Source of the DNA: DASUZB01 sp036377075
GTDB lineage: Bacteria; Actinomycetota; CALGFH01
NCBI GenBank assembly: GCA_036377075.1
Contig: DASUZB010000232.1
Location: 1-17,055, forward strand
DNA length: 17,055 nucleotides
Direction: 5' to 3'
Shown here: positions 14,643 through 17,055 of the stretch, in pieces
How the letters are laid out: the number at the start of each line of letters is the position of its first letter
Numbering within the stretch: position 1 is the stretch's first letter
Position numbers and translations under genes: made by a program
Notes under the pieces: model-generated
Databases searched by the model: none
What the model was told of the DNA's origin: nothing
What the model saw: the letters and a program-made list of their open reading frames with translations, nothing else

Positions 14643-15116
14643 TCAGGTGGTGGCGGGCTGCGGCGGGCGGGCCAGGGCCGCCGCGACCCGGTCGAGGAAG
14701 TCCTTGACGGTGGCCTCGGCGACGCGGTGCAGCAGCACCCGGTCGGCGGCGCGGCCGAGGCTGCCGAGCGGCGGCCGGTAGCGCCCGCTGATGGCGAGCT
14801 GGGTGTGGCCCGGGCCGAGAGGGCCGAGCTCGATGTCGCCGTCGAGGTCGGGCAGGAGCCCGGTGCCGCTGGCGGGCCGCCAGGTGAACGGCAGCAGCGT
14901 CTTGGACGGGTAGCGCAGCGGCGGGCCGACGCTGACGGCAACCCGCCGGCCGAGGTGGGGGCCGAGGGGCCCGACGCCGACCTCGGCGAGCAGCCCGCCG
15001 CCGCGCTGGTCGGCCTCGCCGGCCAGCGCCGAGAGCCACTCGGCTGGAGCGTCGAGCAGCGCGCTCTCGACCTGGTCGGGCGGGAGCGGGATCTCGACGT
15101 AGTAGCGGACGAACAT
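14643..15116 (-). CDS. Small SRPBCC-like protein
   Basis: This 157-residue protein begins MFVRYYVEIPLPPDQVESAL, a first strand and helix as in SRPBCC (START-like) folds. A long helix ends it (VAEATVKDFLDRVAAALA). A run of alternating strands lies between (FTWRPASGTGLLPDLDGDIE; LAISGRYRPP). Such folds bind hydrophobic ligands in a cavity; no ligand can be named. The open frame extends to ATG 15152, but that ATG lies at the edge of a DosR-type box. A -10-like CAACCT ends seven bases before ATG 15116, so I favour 15116 as a leaderless start. It follows the sensor kinase on the same strand by 91 bases and is followed one base later by the broken membrane gene. Confidence 0.7.
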   Translation of the reverse strand: MFVRYYVEIPLPPDQVESALLDAPAEWLSALAGEADQRGGGLLAEVGVGPLGPHLGRRVAVSVGPPLRYPSKTLLPFTWRPASGTGLLPDLDGDIELGPLGPGHTQLAISGRYRPPLGSLGRAADRVLLHRVAEATVKDFLDRVAAALARPPQPATT

Positions 15117-15123
15117 GCCGCCA

Positions 15124-15166
15124 AGGTTGCGCCGTGGCGGGCTGAGGCACATGGGGCGAAGGTCCC
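15124..15166 (-). promoter_or_regulatory. DosR-type box and -10 element for the SRPBCC-like gene
   Basis: On the minus strand the box GGGACCTTCGCCCC (15153-15166) is followed after exactly 23 bases by CAACCT (15124-15129). The start would fall at or next to the A of ATG 15116, giving a leaderless message. A weaker second half-box (GGGAC at 15176-15180) is centred 23 bases away. Confidence 0.55.
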
Positions 15167-15207
15167 TTGCCGATCGGGACGTCCGGCGGGCCGCTCGCCG
15201 GGTCGGG

Positions 15208-16824
15208 TCAGCCGGGGACGGTCACCCGGACCGTGGTCCCTTGACCGGGCACGCTGCTGAGCTCCGCCCGACCTCCCAGTGCCGCCGCCCGTTGGCGCAG
15301 GTTGGGCAGGCCGTGGCCTTCACCTGTGACCCGGTCTGGGTCGAAGCCACGCCCGTCGTCGTCGACCTCCAGGACCACGCCGTCCTGCTCCTGGCGGAGG
15401 CTCAGGCGGCAGGTGGTGGCGGCGGCGTGCCGGCTGACGTTCGACAGCGCCTCACGCGCGAGCTGCACCATGTCGCCGGCGCTCGAGGCCAGCGCGGCGG
15501 CGGCCTCCGGGTCGACCTCGGCGACCGCCACCACGCCGGTGCGCTCGGCGAACTCCTCCACCAGCCGGCGTAGGGCCTGGTCGAGCTGCCGGTCGGCGAG
15601 GATCCCCGGGCGCAGGCCGAAGATGTAGTTGCGCAGGTCGCGGATGACGCGGTCGAGCTCGTCGACGGCGCCCTCGATGCGGGCGGCGAGCTCGGGGTCG
15701 CGGGCGAGCGTGGCCGCGCCCTGCAACCCCATCCCGACCGCGAACAGCGCCTGGATGGCGCCGTCGTGCAGCTCCTTGGCGATCCGCTCGCGGTCCTCGA
15801 CGACCAACAGCCGTTCGAGCTCGCGGCGCAGCCGCACGTGCTCGAGCGCGACCGCCGCCTGCGCGGCGAACGCCTCGAGCAGCTGCACGTCGGCCTCGCG
15901 GAAGGCCGGGCCGCCGTGGGCGTTGGCCACCGCCAGGGTGCCGAACGCCCTGCCTTCGGCCGACAGGGGCGCGAACAGCGCCGGGCCGACCTCGCCGAGG
16001 CCGACCAGCGGCTGGTCGGCGCGCTGGTCGGCGGCGGCGTCGGGCAGCACCACCACCTTGCCGCTGCGCAGCACGTCACCGGCGACCGACCCCTCGACCG
16101 GGAAGCGGGCCCCGCGCAGGCGCTCGGCCCAGGCACCGTCGGCAGCCTCGATGGCGAGCTCCCCACCGTCGGTGGGTACCGCGACGGTGGCCAGGGCGGC
16201 CCCGGCCAGCTCCCGGGCGTAGCGGGCGACCAGGCCCAGCACCGCCTCGCCCTGGTCGCCTCGGAGGATCGCGGCGGCGACCGCTCGCAGGGCTTCGAGG
16301 CGCCGTGCCCGGTCGCTGGCCTCCTCGTACAGGCGGGCGTTCTCGATCGCGACGCCGGCCTGCGCGGCGAGCACGACCAGGGTGTCCTGGTCGTCGGCGT
16401 CGAACTCCGCCGCGTCCTGCTTCTCGGTCAGGTAGATGTTGCCGAAGACCTGACCGCGGGCGGTGACCGGCGCGCCGAGGAAGGAGCGCATCGGCGGGTG
16501 GTTGGGCGGGAAGCCGACCGAGCGGGGATCGCCGGCGATCTCCGCCAGGCGCAGCGGCCGGGCGTCGTCGATCAGCACGCCGAGGATGCCGCGGCCGACC
16601 GGGATGTGGCCGATGGCGGCGCGCTCGGCGTCGCTGACGCCGGTGGTGATGAACTCGGTGATGGTGCCATCCCGGCCGAGCACGCCAAGGGCGCCGTAGC
16701 GGGCGCCGGTGAGCTCGGCCGCCAGTTCGACGATGCGCTGCAGGGTCACGGGCAGCGACAGCTCAGAGGACAGGATCAACCCGGCCTCTACCAGCCGCTC
16801 GTCGCGAGCCCGCCCCCGCTTCAC
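15208..16824 (-). CDS. GAF-GAF sensor histidine kinase (DevS/DosS-like)
   Basis: This 538-residue kinase has GAF 1 at about 20-165, GAF 2 at about 175-335, a HisKA_3 dimerisation domain with phospho-acceptor H353 (KELHDGAIQALF), and an HATPase_c domain. The ATPase domain shows the N box (REALSNVSRHA, about 457-467), the DDDGRGF loop (488-494) and GHGLPNLRQRA (503-513). In GAF 1, H109 (NHPPMRSFLG) and Y131 (GNIYLTEK) are 22 residues apart, the same spacing as haem-ligand H149 and distal Y171 of mycobacterial DosS. Haem-based oxygen or redox sensing is thus plausible. The frame is open to 17007, but residues before VKRGRARDE look non-coding. I chose GTG 16824: TACGCT (16831-16836) stands six bases before it, suggesting a leaderless start. 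Its natural partner would be a NarL/DevR-type regulator, and only a remnant is seen here. Confidence 0.88.
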   Translation of the reverse strand: MKRGRARDERLVEAGLILSSELSLPVTLQRIVELAAELTGARYGALGVLGRDGTITEFITTGVSDAERAAIGHIPVGRGILGVLIDDARPLRLAEIAGDPRSVGFPPNHPPMRSFLGAPVTARGQVFGNIYLTEKQDAAEFDADDQDTLVVLAAQAGVAIENARLYEEASDRARRLEALRAVAAAILRGDQGEAVLGLVARYARELAGAALATVAVPTDGGELAIEAADGAWAERLRGARFPVEGSVAGDVLRSGKVVVLPDAAADQRADQPLVGLGEVGPALFAPLSAEGRAFGTLAVANAHGGPAFREADVQLLEAFAAQAAVALEHVRLRRELERLLVVEDRERIAKELHDGAIQALFAVGMGLQGAATLARDPELAARIEGAVDELDRVIRDLRNYIFGLRPGILADRQLDQALRRLVEEFAERTGVVAVAEVDPEAAAALASSAGDMVQLAREALSNVSRHAAATTCRLSLRQEQDGVVLEVDDDGRGFDPDRVTGEGHGLPNLRQRAAALGGRAELSSVPGQGTTVRVTVPG

Positions 16825-16830
16825 CGGCCA

Positions 16831-16836
16831 AGCGTA
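16831..16836 (-). promoter_or_regulatory. Possible -10 element of the sensor-kinase gene
   Basis: TACGCT on the minus strand lies six bases before GTG 16824, placing the predicted RNA start at or next to the start codon. No DosR-type box is found at the usual distance, so the kinase is probably not controlled like the other genes. Confidence 0.4.
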
Positions 16837-16993
16837 ACACCGGCAATTCCAGCTCAGAAGCGCAGGTCGAAGAGCGAAACTCGCCATGAACGGAACGGGG
16901 AGGCAGAGCAGCGCAAGGGGCCGGAGGGCATCGGGGGAGCGGGACCTTCTCCTCTGCCGGGCAGGAATCTCGGGCGCTAGCCGGACGGCGACC

Positions 16994-17024
16994 GGGGCTC
17001 GGCGCAAGCGGGCCGCCGAGCCCC
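16994..17024. terminator. Strong hairpin, possible terminator
   Basis: A perfect 11-pair stem (GGGGCTCGGCG with CGCCGAGCCCC) closes a nine-base loop. No T-run follows on either strand, as is common in GC-rich actinomycetes. It could end transcription entering from the right or separate the kinase promoter from its neighbour. The rest of 16837-17055 holds no gene I can support. Confidence 0.5.
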
Positions 17025-17055
17025 GTTACCCATCCGTCGATCCGTGCCCGCCGGC

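Noticed and set aside
16860..16873. DosR-type box for the sensor kinase
   Set aside because: At the expected distance from TACGCT the sequence is not GC-symmetric and has neither half-site.
15766..16980. Plus-strand open frame of 404 residues
   Set aside because: It is antisense to the sensor kinase, which has every expected motif.
1..17055. CRISPR arrays, insertion sequences, phage or toxin-antitoxin genes
   Set aside because: I saw no regularly spaced direct repeats, transposase motifs or phage-type genes on either strand.

Overview
The window is about 17 kb of very GC-rich DNA. Third codon positions are almost all G or C, and starts follow purine-rich ribosome sites. The gene content (LuxR-type regulator with a tetratricopeptide-like region, CGNR zinc-finger protein, GAF-GAF histidine kinase of the DevS/DosS type, universal stress and CBS proteins) points to an actinomycete-type bacterium (Actinomycetota). 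I cannot name a genus.

Layout. Bases 1-2413 hold a CGNR zinc-finger protein and a LuxR-family regulator that has lost its ATP-binding N-terminus. Bases 2562-5483 hold ordinary accessory genes: a PQ-loop-like membrane protein, a metallo-beta-lactamase-fold hydrolase, a winged-helix protein of the HTH_42/AlkZ-like group and a small four-helix membrane protein. Bases 5691-5925 carry the tail of a broken gene.

From about 5990 to 16824 the window looks like a dormancy or hypoxia island resembling the DosR regulon of mycobacteria. It contains two CBS-CBS-BON proteins, a tandem universal stress protein, a short CBS protein followed by a dihydroorotate-dehydrogenase-like flavoprotein, a fourth CBS protein, a divergent pair (glutamate-cysteine-ligase-like enzyme and FAD oxidoreductase), a small SRPBCC-like protein, a membrane protein broken by an amber codon, and a GAF-GAF sensor kinase that keeps the haem histidine and distal tyrosine spacing of DosS.

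The main discovery is regulatory. Eight transcription starts in the island each carry a 14-bp DosR-type imperfect palindrome (pattern GGGNC-N4-GNCCN). Seven have exactly 23 bases, and one has 24, between the box and a -10-like hexamer. This centres the box near -42.5, where a class II activator binds. The obvious partner response regulator is present only as a remnant: the first part of a receiver domain is joined in frame to what looks like a NarL-type C-terminal tail.

The island is also scarred. An ABC-transporter ATPase start and a flavodoxin start are joined head to head, a tRNA-like element lies beside them, and several genes have lost one end. The kinase, its box-bearing promoters and the redox, thiol and energy-sensing products fit a low-oxygen or energy-stress response. 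The functional reading is inference from families and motifs; no database search was possible.
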